Of a stretch of 64,000 nt of DNA, positions 1 to 12,238 are shown in pieces. This stretch comes from Codonopsis lanceolata (taxonomy: Eukaryota > Streptophyta > Magnoliopsida > Asterales > Campanulaceae), in contig CM028384.1 in NCBI GenBank assembly GCA_013146195.2, positions 70,965,990 to 71,029,989 on the forward strand. Reading direction: 5' to 3'. Within the stretch, counting starts at the first letter, position 1. Each line of letters begins with the position of its first letter. Under the pieces are notes generated by a model that saw nothing but the letters and a program-made list of their open reading frames with translations, was not told the DNA's origin and searched no databases. The position numbers and the translations under genes are program-made.

Positions 1-1066
1 ACACTGAATTTCCTTTTTGAAAATAGATCACTAAATATAAAGAAGGAACTGAAGTACAATTTATCAAAACAAATAAGTAAACAATTTATGTAAGTAACTG
101 GCTGACACTTAAGTATGTCAAGACTTGTTAAGTGTTAGACCAGTTTATAAGATCGAGCTGAAGAAATAACTGACAGAGAAATTGAAGTGGCTCACAGTAA
201 AATTGCTACGTCTACTACCAAGTTGGTCAAACTTGGATTTTTGAAGTGCACTAATATTATTAAAAATCTAGGTGATCTCTAATGGATCAGTGTACAACAA
301 AAGACCAGTGTTTATGGAGTATGATTGAATAACAATCAAACTCGTGAGACAAACTAACTGATTTATAAAGAATATGAAGTAAGTCACTCAGTGTTTGTCT
401 AAACAATAACTAGAAAGAAAAGTATCAGTGAAGAATATCTAGCTAAAGTTATAAGAGCGGAGGCACAGAGAGAATTTCGTTTGAGAGTATGAATGTTTCA
501 GATCTATCTCTTTCTTCAAGTGATTCCTGAGGGTATTTATAGATGATCTTGAAGAGCAGTCCGTTAAGAACACATTTGAATTTGAAATGTGTTAAGCAAT
601 ACAGATGTATCCTCTTACAAGATTACAGAAATCCTATTAGAAAGATAACGTACAAAATATCTACCAAAGCACAAAATAAGAAAATGTCAGTACTAGGGAA
701 TGTTCAAGTAAAAGAGGTAAAGAATCTGACACTTTTTAAAACTAAGGTCAGCAGATCAAAGTAACTAACAAAGAATTATGTAACAAGCTGACCAAAATAC
801 ATAATAACATATAAGTTCTTAGCTGACAGAAAGTAGAATGATTTTAAGCAAATTAAAACAAGGTAAGATTCAACAATCTCTTCCTATTAGCTTAAAACCA
901 TTCACTTAAAGCAAAGAGCAATTATAGAACTTATATTCCTGCAAAATAGATGTTAGAAAGCTAAGAAGATAATAGATAGTATGAATTAAAACTACAGGAA
1001 GAATTTAATATGTCCACTATGAAGTTCTAAAAAAGTTTAAGAGTTTAAGAGAGAGTTTAGTTCAGT
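1..1066. other. AT-rich intergenic, no gene seen
   Basis: I see no convincing coding sequence. The short open frames are AT-rich and lack recognisable motifs. The stretch probably belongs to the same degenerate transposon as the minus-strand frames that follow, but nothing proves it. Confidence 0.4.
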
Positions 1067-2818
1067 TCATTCAGTTACTGATGTGGGTCCTTTAGTAGGC
1101 TTGTCAGCTTGAGCAACAGCTGATGGATCAACTTCAGCTTCTGGTTCCTTATCAGCTTCGAGTTCAGGTTCCTTGTTAGCTTCAGGTTCGGTTAGTGACT
1201 GAGATGGCTTAAGACCAAGTCTTTGTCTGAGAATCTTGTTCTCATCCAGGAATGCATCAGGTCTTGCTCTAAGTTTCTTCTTCTCCTGAATGGTTTGAAG
1301 CATAACAGCTTCAGCATTAAAGGTTTTATTTACCCACTCTTGTTGATAAAGCAGAATGGATCTCCAATCATCCATATTAGCTTCCCTAGGTGCACCAACA
1401 ACAATGGAAGCTTCCACCTCAGTTGTGATTATCTGCGTAAGATTGGGAAGCAGAGAGGCAACCTATTGTTGGAGGGTTGCAAGTTGATTGGTATGATGTG
1501 TAAAAGTTGTTTTCATTTGAAGATGATGTACATAGAGCAGATCCAACTTAGCTGAAGTAGAGAGTGTGCAAGGTGGAGAAGGATTAGCAAGCTCAGGGGT
1601 TGGTGTTTAAGAGGAGCCTGGGGCATTCATGAAGAGCTGAAAGTTTTTAATGCCTTCATCTTCAGGGTCAGGAGGGAAGAATGTAGACATGGGATATGCA
1701 GGAGCAGGTGAAGTATGCGCTAGGTCTGACTCAGGAGAGACATCAGGGAAAACAGTCTTCTTCCCAGTAGGCTGCTGGAGAGCTTGAGAAATGATGGCAT
1801 GCTGTCTCCTTACTTTTCTGGAGGCCAACTGAGAAGGGGTGAGGAGAGACTCATCCACAGATGTAGATTTTGAGGAGTCAGATGTGGAGGCCATGAAAGA
1901 TTCTTCAGCTGACTGATGATCATAATCATCAGTTGAAAAATGATCAGACAGAGTTTCCTGAAGTGCATGAGTTAGTTTGGCTGACATAGGAACATCAGAG
2001 TGAAGAGATAAATCAGGCAAGATTAGCAGAGGAGAGGCTTGGTTGGGCTGAGGAAGTAGATTGGTATCCATAAAAGTAGAAGGTTTAGGGGAAGGAATCA
2101 AAATGAAGATGAGGCTGTAACTGATGATTCGAAGGAATGAAGATGAAGATGAGTTGGTGCAGGAATGGGAACAGAGATTCGAAGGAATGAAGATGAGGCT
2201 GTAACTGATGATATAAAAATGGGTACCGGAATGGATTGCAAGGCAGAAGTGAAAGTGGATAGAGGTTCAGCTAGGGTAGAAGAAGGTAAAAAGGTTGAAG
2301 AAACAACATAAGGGATAGTTGGAGGGGATACTAAGATAGGAGCAGAGAGGATAGGTTCAGATATAAGAGGAGCAGGTTCACTGGTAAAAGCATCAAGAAA
2401 AGTTGTGGTTATAGCAGTTCCTCCTTGACTGGAGGCCATCTGTATGTGTAGTTCAATGTAGGCCCGGTTGGCTGTATTGACTGCATCTTGTACATATTTA
2501 TTAGCTGCTCGTTGTATTCTTGCCAGATTTGCTGGGTCAACTAAAGGTTGTTCCTAGTCTTGATGGATCATCTTCTAGCACTGCAGCCCTCCCAACTAGA
2601 TAGGGGTCATCATGAGGCAGGACAGGAAGTTGATGCACCTTTGTTGTACATAGTCCAAGCCAAGAAGATAAGTTCATCCTGAACAAAATGATGATTTGAC
2701 AAGTAGAATCTATTCCAGATAAGAGGAAAGGGGTCAAAGTATTTGCCATAATTGGCCATAAGATCTTCTTAGGATAAGTTTGGGGTGGCTGGATACAGAA
2801 CACAGCACGAATTGCCAC
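1067..2818 (-). pseudogene. Degenerate, probably transposon-derived ORF series
   Basis: Four minus-strand open frames follow one another: 2537-2818, 2098-2439, 1607-2101 and 1067-1417, broken by stops and frame changes. The first encodes a compact piece with SSWLGLCTTKVHQLPVLPHD. The next two are rich in Ser, Pro and Thr, and the last is acidic with repeated PE/AD/EK runs. This pattern of a folded head, a low-complexity middle and an acidic charged tail resembles plant retroelement gag-like or plant-transposon proteins, but I do not recognise a specific family and see no RT, integrase or transposase motif. The upstream edge at about 2820 coincides with an inverted GTAAGA/TCTTAC motif, suggesting another element has cut into it. 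Function not assigned. Confidence 0.3.
2104..2216. repeat. Short direct repeat in the degenerate ORF
   Basis: The phrase GAATGAAGATGAGGCTGTAA followed by CTGATGAT occurs near 2102 and again near 2187, with a shorter GAAGGAATGAAGATGA copy between. The ORF at 2098-2439 therefore repeats SSVTASSSF and neighbouring residues. It looks like local tandem slippage. Confidence 0.6.
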
Positions 2819-2819
2819 C

Positions 2820-3740
2820 CCTACGTAAGACGATCTTACATGAGACCTACTGAAAAAAGATATCTAACATGCTCCTGATTTGCTACGGTTGTTGGAAACT
2901 AGATGTATATTTAAAAATTAAAATAAGTCTCATATTAAACTGTTTTATGAATCTTAATTTATAAGACAGAACTCACGCCTATTCAGTTTAATTAACCCAC
3001 CAATGCCTGGTGGGTCGAATAAGGAAACTTAAAAATCATATAACAAAATTTATCCGTAAGATTGTCTCACCCAAAAAATTTCCTTAAAAAAATATGCTAT
3101 CAAAACCGAACAAGGGAAGAAAGACGATTAAAGAAAATGTCTTTTTTCTATCAAGGTTATCCAAAATTTGAAGACTTGAGACTAGTATTTAAAGTATTAT
3201 TCGGTGTTAGAAGCAAGATCCAGATATTATTTACTTTCAATCGAGACGGGTCTAATGATACATTGTATATGAGTTATGAAATCGAGTCAAGATCTTCTGT
3301 ACCACTTATGTGTATCATTGGTGTACCACTTTTCTTCTCAACCATTGGTTAAGATGCAATAATTGGAATGCGAATGATTGAGATGAAAAGTGATGCATCG
3401 ATGATCTGTATGAAATGGTCTGAAGATCTGACTATGACAATGCTAATTGATTTACGATTATATAACAATTGTGTTAGGGGGAAACAAAATTAGTCCCAAT
3501 ATATTAGATTGCTAAAAGACTAATGTTATGTGCTTGACAAAAGTTTGTCCATAACATTTGCCAAATACGCAGCAATTATTTGTTGTTTGTCTGTCTATTT
3601 TATTGAGTTGTCAACTATAACGTTATTTACCCCGTTTCAATTCCTTCTTGTTGATTTTTAAGGGGTCTCACCGTGGCAAAGCGGTAAATAGTTGATGAAA
3701 AGAGGACAAAAATTTAAAAAAATAGTAATAAGAGGCACTA
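2820..3740. other. Non-coding, probable TE remnants
   Basis: AT-rich sequence without a supported gene. The left edge carries GTAAGACGATCTTAC, an inverted motif that recurs in related form near 20610 (GTAAGACCGTCTTAC). Such motifs are common at ends of plant non-autonomous DNA elements, but no complete element could be delimited. Confidence 0.35.
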
Positions 3741-3753
3741 CCGGTACTATAAA

Positions 3754-3762
3754 GACGGCCAC
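3754..3762 (+). promoter_or_regulatory. TATA-like box before ncRNA-like unit A
   Basis: CTATAAAGA lies about 45 bp upstream of a sequence (CAGAATGAGGC, near 3800) that is also found about 40 bp downstream of a stronger TATA box in the second unit at 12 kb. Shared spacing supports a Pol II-type promoter, by inference only. Confidence 0.35.
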
Positions 3763-3799
3763 CGAGTTAAACCTAGACTGTGACGAGGTAGCTCAACCT

Positions 3800-3930
3800 T
3801 CAGAATGAGGCTCCGGCGGAGAGAAGTGAGGTTCCGTTAAAAGGGTGGTTGCCCCTCTCTGCCAAATATGATCTTGATTCTAATCCAGTCATAAGAGCCG
3901 ATGATTTCGTTTTAAAATCAACAGCCCTTT
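3800..3930 (+). repeat. Conserved leader block of ncRNA-like unit A
   Basis: This block shares with 12034-12155 a 10-nt AGAATGAGGC start, a 19-nt identity GGGTGGTTGCCCCTCTCTG (3843-3861 and 12081-12099), the dodecamer GCCGATGATTTC and AAAATCAACAGCCCT, all in the same order. Intervening sequence has diverged. No shared reading frame explains the conservation, which favours a transcribed non-coding leader or promoter-proximal element over a protein. Confidence 0.5.
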
Positions 3931-3984
3931 TTTTACCAAAGAAAAAAGAAAAACAATAATCAAACCTTCAGTCTGGCAATCCTT

Positions 3985-3987
<3 letters not shown>

Positions 3988-4028
<41 letters not shown>
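3988..4028. repeat. (CT)n microsatellite
   Basis: About 20 CT units. A matching (CT)n run occupies the same place between leader block and C/D-like unit at 12191-12217, so it is part of the duplicated arrangement. Confidence 0.95.
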
Positions 4029-4032
<4 letters not shown>

Positions 4033-4091
4033 ATATGAGTATGTGTGTTCTTGATTTCGCGTGCGGCTTTGGGTTGTGATTTGTTAAGTAA

Positions 4092-4272
4092 GGCTGTGAT
4101 GAGAAATGGAATCTGAGCAGAATCAGGGGGCTTGGTGGATCCAGAACCGTATCTTGGCGGGGCAACCAGGAGGGCATATTGATTTGAGAGCGAGAGAGAC
4201 TCTTATGCAACCTGAAGTTGCAGCCATGGCGGACCTCTCTCCCCTTGCCCCAATTCATTACAGATCTGAGCC
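4092..4272 (+). ncRNA. Putative box C/D-type RNA, copy A
   Basis: The stretch starts GGCT followed by a perfect box C GTGATGA (4096-4102) and ends with box D CTGA (4266-4269) followed by GCC, so GGC/GCC can form the short terminal stem typical of box C/D snoRNAs. Inside are GGGGCAACC and TTGCAGCCATGGCGG, which recur in copies B (4565-4703) and C (12239-12399). The length of about 180 nt is long for a methylation guide. Open frames across this region are not conserved among the copies. The call is structural only. I could not match it to a named snoRNA, and an unrelated repeated lncRNA remains possible. Confidence 0.4.
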
Positions 4273-4285
4273 ACTTTTCTCGCTT

Positions 4286-4310
4286 ATTTATTTATTTATT
4301 TATTTATTAC
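4286..4310. repeat. (TTTA)n microsatellite
   Basis: About six TTTA units directly after copy A. Confidence 0.85.
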
Positions 4311-4564
4311 TTCCTTATTTGGATAGACTACACCATTGGTCCCGTAGTATAAGTATGAGGCGGAGGCGGAGGCGGCTACTGGGAGAAGAAAATATTCTAA
4401 GGGAGGGGCAACCTCCCTTTTAAGATTAATCGTCGCCGCTGCCGCCAGTGATTACCATTTAATCAATCAATTCTGCTTCAGTTTCCACCACCACCACTAC
4501 TATTGCTTCTGGATTTCCCAGATCTCTCTCTCTTATTCATTTGTGTTTGTGAAATTGTTTGTAT

Positions 4565-4703
4565 GAGGCCGTGATGATTACATTATACAATTCAGATTCG
4601 GCTTAGTCTTGGCTTGGCAACTCAGATGGTCTTCGGGCAACTGCTGATTTGCAGCCATGATGGCGGCTTATATATTGTCTGATAAAAGGCGAATCTGAGC
4701 CTC
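4565..4703 (+). ncRNA. Putative box C/D-type RNA, copy B
   Basis: A perfect five-base terminal stem GAGGC (4565-4569) / GCCTC (4699-4703) encloses box C GTGATGA (4571-4577) and box D CTGA (4695-4698). The box D flank AAAGGCGAATCTGAGCC is identical in copy C, 7.7 kb away. Internal GGCAACT and TTTGCAGCCATGATGGCGG align with copies A and C. At 139 nt this is the most compact and best-formed of the three. C/D RNAs in plants are often clustered and may be transcribed from one promoter, which suits the A-B tandem arrangement. The identity of any target is unknown. Confidence 0.5.
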
Positions 4704-5575
4704 CCCACACCACCATTCCCCCTTCCCTCTCTTTACACAGTTTATTTCTTTAAAATTAGGGGGGGGGGGGTTGCTGAGTACATGAGCAAAATGCTGATTA
4801 AATTTTGTTTTTCAATTTTGCCATGCTCAAAATGTGAAATACTTGGCAAAATTTAAAACCTTTTTTCGGCTAATATAAGGTGTTATTTGAGTTTTTTTAT
4901 TAGGATTTTTAAAAAAAATTGGAAAATTTCGTTTTGAAGATCTACAAGAAAATCTGCAAAAAAAAAAAAATTAGGATTCTTTTTTCAATTTCATGGGCAA
5001 TACACATGTTACAGTTAAGGGGCAATTATGTTTTTTCATGCTATTATGTTAACAAAAAATGGTAATAGAGTGAGTTTAGTGGAATTTTTACGAAAGTAGA
5101 TTGACCAAATTGAGAATTAAATCATATTTTACTTAAAACTTTATGGATATTCTCATTTAAAAATATTTTATAGCTCAATATAAATATGATACAAAAGTAT
5201 GCAATTTCGTGTCATTAAAATTTTTTTGTTTAGCTTCTCAAAAATTGCTAAAAATACTGTGTGATGAGTGATGAGAGAGAATTGGGAATCAGATGTTGGC
5301 TTGGCTGGTAGTAAAATGGATGAAACAATAAATGGATAAAGACTCAACAAATCAAACCCATAACCAAAACCTAAATGGGTACGATGATATTCACAATATT
5401 TTATTGCATATTTCATTATGAATGAACAATTCAGCAATGTTCTAAATATTATTAGGCGTCCGACAGTCTATGCCTAGCACGTAGGTGGGGCTTAGAATCA
5501 ATGTTTAATTACTAATATTTGGATAATTTTGTCTTGATGTAACATAATTAACTAGACTGAAACATAATTATCTTA
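4704..5575. other. AT-rich intergenic with a lone TIR-like fragment
   Basis: No gene seen. Positions about 5047-5120 resemble the right terminal repeat of the Pack-MULE at 35271-36693 (AATGGTA..AGAG.GAG and ATTGACCAAATTGAGAATTAA), so this is probably a solo or remnant MULE end. A poly-G run (about 4759-4770) and several A/T homopolymers are present. Confidence 0.4.
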
Positions 5576-6528
5576 GGCTCCGTTTGTTTCACAGAAAATT
5601 ATTTCCGGAAAATGATTTCTGGAAAATGATTTCCGGAAAATCAAAAGATTTCATTTTCAGGTGTTTGGTAAATCTTTTGAAAATATGTCAGAAAACATTT
5701 ACGGGTGTTTGACAAACACATGGAAAATGTTACGGAAAACAATATATGAATAAATACAAAAATAAAAATAGAAAATAAACAATGTTTTGGATGTCCCTAG
5801 AAAATCAATAAAGACCATCTTTTTTTAATAAGGTACATCTTTTTTTAATCTCACAATTACAAATAATTTTTTTGATAATTGATATGAAAAAAAAAACGTT
5901 TTAAAATAGAAAAATGACAATGTTTAAGATGTCCCTAGAAAATGTTACGGAAAACTATATATGAATAAATACAAAAAAATATATATTCTAATATTAATGC
6001 ACATATTGAATATAAAATAGTGTTGAACTTTAAGTAATTTTTCTTTAGTAACCCTCAATTTATTATTAATGGTGTCAAATCAATGTCTATTTTTTTCAAT
6101 CTCACAATTACAAATAAATTTTTTGATAATTGATATGAAAAAAAAACGTTTTAAAATAGAAAATTGACAATGTCCTTAAATAATATAGGTGACACTAATT
6201 TTAAAACGTAGTAAACATTTATTAAAATTATAATTTATAAATAGTATGCACAAACTTTATTTATATTTCTAAACAATTTATTTTGTTGAGTGAAATATTG
6301 TGTGTGTAAGTAAATATGTTCAATTGTGAAAGGGGGTGGAGGGTGTCCGACCATTTGGAAAATGACTTACGGAAAATGAATCCGTAAGTCATTTTCCGGA
6401 AAAGAAGCCTTCATTTTCCGTTGACTCGGAAAACCTTTTACGTTGATTGCATTTTCCTAAGGTTACCAAACACCGGAAAATGAGGAAAACGTTTTCCGGA
6501 AGTCATTTTCCGTGAAACAAACGGAGCC
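5576..6528. mobile_element. PIF/Harbinger (Tourist)-type non-autonomous element
   Basis: Terminal inverted repeats GGCTCCGTTTGTTTCAC / GTGAAACAAACGGAGCC are a perfect 17-bp match, and both ends are flanked by TTA (5573-5575 and 6529-6531), the target-site duplication typical of PIF/Harbinger. Subterminal sequence is built from many copies of GGAAAATGATTTCCGG in both orientations, including a palindrome near 6357-6405. There is no coding sequence. Two internal segments (about 5820-5890 and 6080-6140) repeat each other. Confidence 0.85.
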
Positions 6529-6730
6529 TTATTTTTAAATTTCACTTCTCTTCCTTATTTTTTTCTTGAGTTATTATTGAAAAGTTAAATACAAAACATA
6601 TTAATCAAATGGTGAAACCAATATTTTTTGTTATTTTTTCATTTAATTAATTATACAATTTCAGAATTTCTTTGGTGGGAGAGGTGTGTATTACAACTTT
6701 ATTAGCAAAAAACTACATTATTAGTGTAAT

Positions 6731-8016
6731 GGCAAAACACACCTCCGGGCCACTGTACTTTCTAAAAACTTGCAATTAGGCCACTGAGACTTCAAAATTT
6801 TCGGGATGACCACCAGGACTTATCTTGCGTTTACCCCTTTTTTGGATGGACGTTAAGTTTGGCCGTTAAATCAGGTTAAATGTCTATTTTACCCTTGTCT
6901 TTATCAATCATCCCTGTTACAAAGTAACCCAGATCTGGAATCATCCTTGTTCTATGGAAATGGGGTCGATGAGTTCTATGGAACAAGGGAGTTGAAGGCT
7001 GAAGTTAGACCATAACGTTAAAGTTGAAGGCTGATGCTCTCGCCTCTCTCTACACCAAGAAGAAGATACGCCATATCGGTTCCTTCCTAGTTACGGCTTC
7101 AACTTCATCTTCCCAATCGGATCTCTCCCTTCTCCGACAAGATCCGGTGAGCATCCCTATCGCTAACATACCCAAGCCCATATCAAAAGCGGCGATAGTC
7201 ATTTCATCTCTCCTGATCGACTTTTCCCTCTCCCTAGTTATCACCACGCGACCATCTCCCTTCATTACCTACAAATTTGAGATCTGCATCTCCTCCTTCA
7301 TCTTCTCCGACCAAAATCCCCTCAATAGTTGACATCTACGCTTCTACTTCGTCTCGACGCATCGTTGTCCGGTCAGTACCCGTCTCTGGTGCACATTGTT
7401 TCAGATCCGACCGAGCTCTTTATCTACAGCGGCTACATCTCCAGATCTGCATGCCTTGCAGTAGTCATTTCATCTCTCACAATCGACTTTTCCCTCTCCC
7501 TAGTTCGTCATCACCACGCGACCATCTCCCTTCATTGCGACCTACAAATTTGAGATCGCATCTCCTCCTTCATCTTCTCAGGCCAAAATCCCCTCAATAG
7601 AACCGCCAAATTGACATCTCGCTCCGGACACTGGCAAAGAACATCTCGCCTACGCATCGTTGTCAGTACCCCATATTTCCGTAGAGCTCTTTATCTACAG
7701 CGGCTACATCTCCAGATCTGCCTTCCTTGCCGTCTCTTCACCGGCATCTCCATTTTTGTATTATTGTATTAAAAACTCATTTATTTCATAATGTGCCTAG
7801 CTAGCCTCCTGGGTTACTTTGTAACAGGGATGATTGACAAAGACAAGGGTAAAATAGACATTTAACATGATTTAACGGTCAAACTTAACGTCCATCCAAA
7901 AAAGGGGTAAACGTGCAAGATAAGTCTGGTACAGTGGCCATCCCGAAAATTTTGAAGTCTCAGTGGCCTAATTGCAATGTTTTGTAAAGTACAGTGGCCC
8001 GGAGGTGTGTTTTGCC
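6731..8016. mobile_element. Mutator-like element (MULE) with about 200-bp TIRs
   Basis: The left arm (6731-6931) and right arm (7810-8016) are near-perfect inverted repeats of about 200 bp beginning GGCAAAACACACCTCCGGGC. The element is flanked by an exact 10-bp direct repeat TTAGTGTAAT (6721-6730 and 8017-8026). Long TIRs with a 9-10 bp TSD are diagnostic of MULEs. The interior is much richer in C and G than its surroundings and contains a duplicated block (about 7190-7330 and 7461-7610) plus a second one around the phrase CTCTTTATCTACAGCGGCTA. No transposase is present. The interior looks like captured exon-type sequence, but I could not name the donor gene. Confidence 0.9.
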
Positions 8017-8152
8017 TTAGTGTAATTAAAAAAGTTAGTTAGATTATACTAGTCTATTTGACCTAAATAAAGGCCTCCCTCTCCCCGTCTCTCAGCCGCT
8101 TTCTATCGCGGAGTAGAGTGGATAAAAAGTATCCTTAACCTTCTCGGTCTTA

Positions 8153-9587
8153 GGCCATCTCCAACTATCGATCTTAAATTATCAATCCAAAATTTGGTTA
8201 GATTTTATTTCAAATTTGGTTCATTTTAGTACTAAATACTATTTTAACTTCAACTCACAACCCTTAAACCTCACCTCAAATAAAATATTCTTTAGCATAT
8301 TCTATTTTTATTTCTTCTACTTTATTTATCAACATGTATATTAATTTGCTATTAACATTTTAAATAATAATTTATTAAGATTACACAATTAATAATTTTA
8401 GTATATTTAATAGTTATATTTACGTTATTAATAATATTTAAAAATTAGTAATTTTTTTAACTAAATTGATGAAATATAATTTAATAAACATACAAGTACT
8501 TGAAAATATCATTAAAAAATATTACAATCAATACAAAATATAACAAAAATCATACAACAACAACAATTGCAAAAACGTTCATAGAAAAAAGTACATAATA
8601 CTATTCAAAGATTTGAATTCTATATCCGATCCGATCATGCGCGATTTTTTTTGTGGTGAACAATTAAAAATTATGCAAAAAAAGAAGTCAAGGTCAGAGT
8701 TTTCAATCATTTCCACATCAAGGAGAAGGATCTCAATTCAATAGATCTGAGGATGAAGAGCAAGGATCTCAAAATGAAGGGTAGGGATCTCAACAGCCTT
8801 CATATATTTTCGATCAATTTAATTTTGGTCTACCAACAAGTCATCTCCCAGAATATTAACTATTGTCTAGTTTATAATATTACTAATGTTTAGGATTGGT
8901 ATTTTAAGTTTTTGGTGGTTATATTTTTAAATTGTATGTCTTTTTAAGTTATTTGTCAGTTTTTTTTACTTATGTCTTTTTTTTTTGAAGTTATGTATCA
9001 GTGTTTTTCAAGTTGTATGTCATTTTATTTGTGGTGTGTTAATGTATGCACTTTTAAATTTATAAATATTCTAATAATTTTAAATTTTAATATGTATGTA
9101 TTTGTTAGTTTAAATGTGAAATTTGTGTTCTATAATTAGTATAGCAATTATTTATTTATTTATTTGTAAACGAAATCTACAAATAATAGAAAAAAATGTT
9201 ATAAATTATTGAATTAAAAATGTTCAATAATTTAAAATACTTAATAATAGAAAAAAAGTTATAAAATTATTGAATTAAAAATATAATCTAATATTAGGTA
9301 TTTAGTAATTTTTAATACATTTAAATAAAAAATATAATATTATAAATAATTTAATCAATTATATAAGTATTAAAAATTAATTTAATGGGATGAGACCGAC
9401 CAACCCCAAATTTGGGGTAAAGCTACAGTGGAACCCCAAATTGGATAAAGCTACAGTGGAATCCCAAATTTGGGGTAGCACTCTAGCGATCCCCAAATTT
9501 GGGATTGGGTTTGGGGTATGGTTTGAGGGTGAATAGTAAGGAGCAAACCCCCAAATCAAAGATTTTGGGGTACAGTTGGAGATGGTC
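8153..9587. mobile_element. TIR element with TTA target duplication
   Basis: GGCCATCTCCAACT at the left end matches AGTTGGAGATGGTC at the right end (13 of 14), and both ends abut TTA (8150-8152 and 9588-9590), which suits PIF/Harbinger. The interior is AT-rich and non-coding. Near the right end (9399-9520) a module with CCCCAAATTTGGGG and AAGCTACAGTGGAA is repeated several times. Confidence 0.75.
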
Positions 9588-11985
9588 TTACTCCTCCAAC
9601 CAAATCCCCTATGACTTCCTTGGAATCCTCTCGCCTGTCTTTGATTGATGTCTTCATCTTTATTTCCTCATCAGAACCAATTTATTCGAACTCTAGTTAA
9701 TTAGATACCTAATTAAACTTCAATTTCGTCCACATTTCATGTAATTGGAAATAAAAATCCTAAATCAACATCACGACATGAACGTTGTGCTCATCTCTTC
9801 TTTGCAGCAAGGGAATCGAAGCGTTATCAATCGCTTTACAACGTTTTGTTGTCTCTTTTTTATTTAACAGTCCAAGCGCCTGAGACGGGCTAGTCAGCAA
9901 TTTTCTTCTCTGGCAATTTTTTCTATGATTTGTTATTAATCGTGGCGTGAGGCCGGCGCCTAGAACCTAGGCGACCGAGTTTTAGAATACTGCTATTAAG
10001 TTAGTTTTAAATTTCTCCACCACCTCCTCAAGCTGCTTGAATGGAGTAAATCTTTAATTTTTAACTAGTTTTACACTTATGCACGAATTTATATTTTTTT
10101 AATTATTTTTTTTCAATCAAAACAAAGACAACAAATAAATTTAAAGGAATGAATAGAAACTATTTATATAGAAATACATCATTGTATCGATAATGTGATG
10201 GACTCTCAATTCATTATACACAGCATTTGATGCGTTATTTTGTAGACTTTCTTTCTTTATCTAATATCAATAAATATCATTAGACTAGAACGATTTGTTA
10301 ACCTAAAAATTATGACCTGTTTTGAACTATATTTCAGGAAGTTCCATACATGCGACAATTATTGTCCTTAACTTCTATTAATCATCATTGCATACTACAA
10401 AATATTGATCTTCACTTTTGTTTGATCTACATGTTCGAGTTGAAATTAAATTCATCATCTTTTAACGTATAAAATATTATACGTTAAATCAAGATTTTGA
10501 TGATGTAAAAAATATTATTAAAGAAATTTATAATATTTTACGTATAAAATATTATAAAAAAATTTGTAATGTTTAACGTATAAAATATTATAAAAAAATT
10601 GTTCTCGATTTATTAACATTTAAATGAATATTAAAATTAAGATGTTGATGATGTTGAATTATTGTTATATTAAATTCGGGTTCGATGGAAATGGAATAAT
10701 ATATGTCTATTTATGCTTAGTTATATTTGTATAGATTTGTCAATGCATTGCCTTTTCTTTTTGTCCACTTCTTTAGTTGTGTAATATAGTTTCAAATATG
10801 TCAATATTTTGCATCTACAATTGTGATGCGGATTTAGGTTCGTTAAATAGTATTTTGATATGAGTTCTATTTTCGTGATTAAATATTTTTTTTGTTTTGT
10901 GATTTTCCTATCATTTAAATGTGATTTTCTTGTTTTTATTGACGAAGATAATGATATTTTTGGGATAAAGACTTTCCTTCAACGTTGCTTAAATTTAAAA
11001 TTTAGCTTCCACAATGTGATGTGCAAGCTTTTAACTGGTTAGTTGGTAAAAAATTATAATAAAATATTAGTTGATTTTTTAAAAAAATGAAAAAAATAAT
11101 TAGATTTGGGGGATTGAGAATTAAAATCGAACAAATAAAAATATTTTTACAAAAAATCTTGTTCAGATTTGTTGGAACTTGGTTCATTAGATAATTTTCA
11201 ATGTTTTTTTTGTTTGACCTACACCGCTACATGATCAGGTTGAAATTAAATAATGAGTTGTTATTTTATTTTATTTTAGTTTCTAATATTTGAAGAAACA
11301 TATTTTTATAGGGACTATTTGCTTTTACATAAAAGTAATACTATAATTTTTTTTATGATATATGTTAGTTGAAGCCGGATATTTAAGTTCGTCATCTTTT
11401 ATTTTCAATAAGATAAATTTTTTTAATGTATAGAATATTATAAAGAATTTCGATTTCGATTTACTAATATGTAAAGTGGCGATAAAATTAAAATATTGAT
11501 GGTATTGAAATATTTTTTTAATTGTATTTTTAAATCATTAGAAGTTTGTTTATATTGCAAAGGAGTATTTGACTTTCATATTTCAAGGATGTATTTGATT
11601 TTCACATTTCAATGTAGTATTTGATTGATTAGGACACATGTAATTAATTAATGCATAATCAAATTTATATTTTCAATACTTAGCCCACCACATTTATTAC
11701 ATAAAAATTAATTTTTATTTTAAAAAATTAACTTTTGAATATATTTTATTATTTTTAGACTGCGTAGACTTTGTATTTATATTGAATTGAGCTAAGAAAA
11801 ATTATGTTGGAGCTTAAGTTTTTTAATTTTGGGACTTTCGAACTTGTTTGAACCGGGGGGAGTTTTGGCACGTGAATTGAGATACGAGAGTCCCATCACC
11901 TGCTGTATATTGAAAAGACGAAAACACCCTCTTCGAGCAAGCATCTGGCGGGGATAAAAGTGGAAGTAAAAAAATAGAATTAGGG
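9588..11985. other. AT-rich intergenic with diverged duplicated segment
   Basis: No gene is supported. The segment about 10400-10670 carries repeated ACGTATAAAATATTA motifs and is echoed in diverged form at about 11200-11530 (TTGAAATTAAAT, TCATCTTTTA, GAATATTATAAA in the same order), so it is an old local duplication or two copies of one repeat. Around 9945-9985 is a GGCGCCTAG/CCTAGGCG motif that recurs near 22650. Confidence 0.45.
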
Positions 11986-11988
11986 CAA

Positions 11989-12000
11989 TATAAATATATA
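11989..12000 (+). promoter_or_regulatory. TATA box before ncRNA-like unit C
   Basis: ATATAAATATATA is a strong plant TATA box. About 40 bp downstream begins the AGAATGAGGC block shared with unit A. The position fits transcription starting near 12020-12035. Confidence 0.45.
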
Positions 12001-12033
12001 GCTAAGGTAGTGAATTGGGGATGTCATTAGTTT

Positions 12034-12155
12034 AAGAATGAGGCAGCAGCTTCGTCAACAGAGAGATGGGATGTTTCTGAGGGTGGTTGCCCCTCTCTGT
12101 TTTGCACGTCTATGCCGATGATTTCAAATTTCTGCCGCCAAAATCAACAGCCCTC
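12034..12155 (+). repeat. Conserved leader block of ncRNA-like unit C
   Basis: This is the counterpart of 3800-3930, with identical AGAATGAGGC, GGGTGGTTGCCCCTCTCTG, GCCGATGATTTC and AAAATCAACAGCCCT in the same order and followed by a (CT)n tract. See the entry at 3800. Confidence 0.5.
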
Positions 12156-12190
12156 CGCAGCTCAGTCTCACACACACACACGCACATATA

Positions 12191-12217
12191 CTCTCTCTCT
12201 CTCTCTCTCTCTCTCTC
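12191..12217. repeat. (CT)n microsatellite
   Basis: About 13 CT units, preceded by a short (CA)n run, between the leader block and the C/D-like unit, as in the 4-kb copy. Confidence 0.95.
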
Positions 12218-12238
12218 AATATCTATATATCTATCTAT

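Noticed and set aside
4092..4703. U3 snoRNA or another named plant snoRNA
   Set aside because: The 5' end and internal boxes do not resemble U3 as I know it, and I could not match the sequence to a named family. I kept only the structural C/D-type call.
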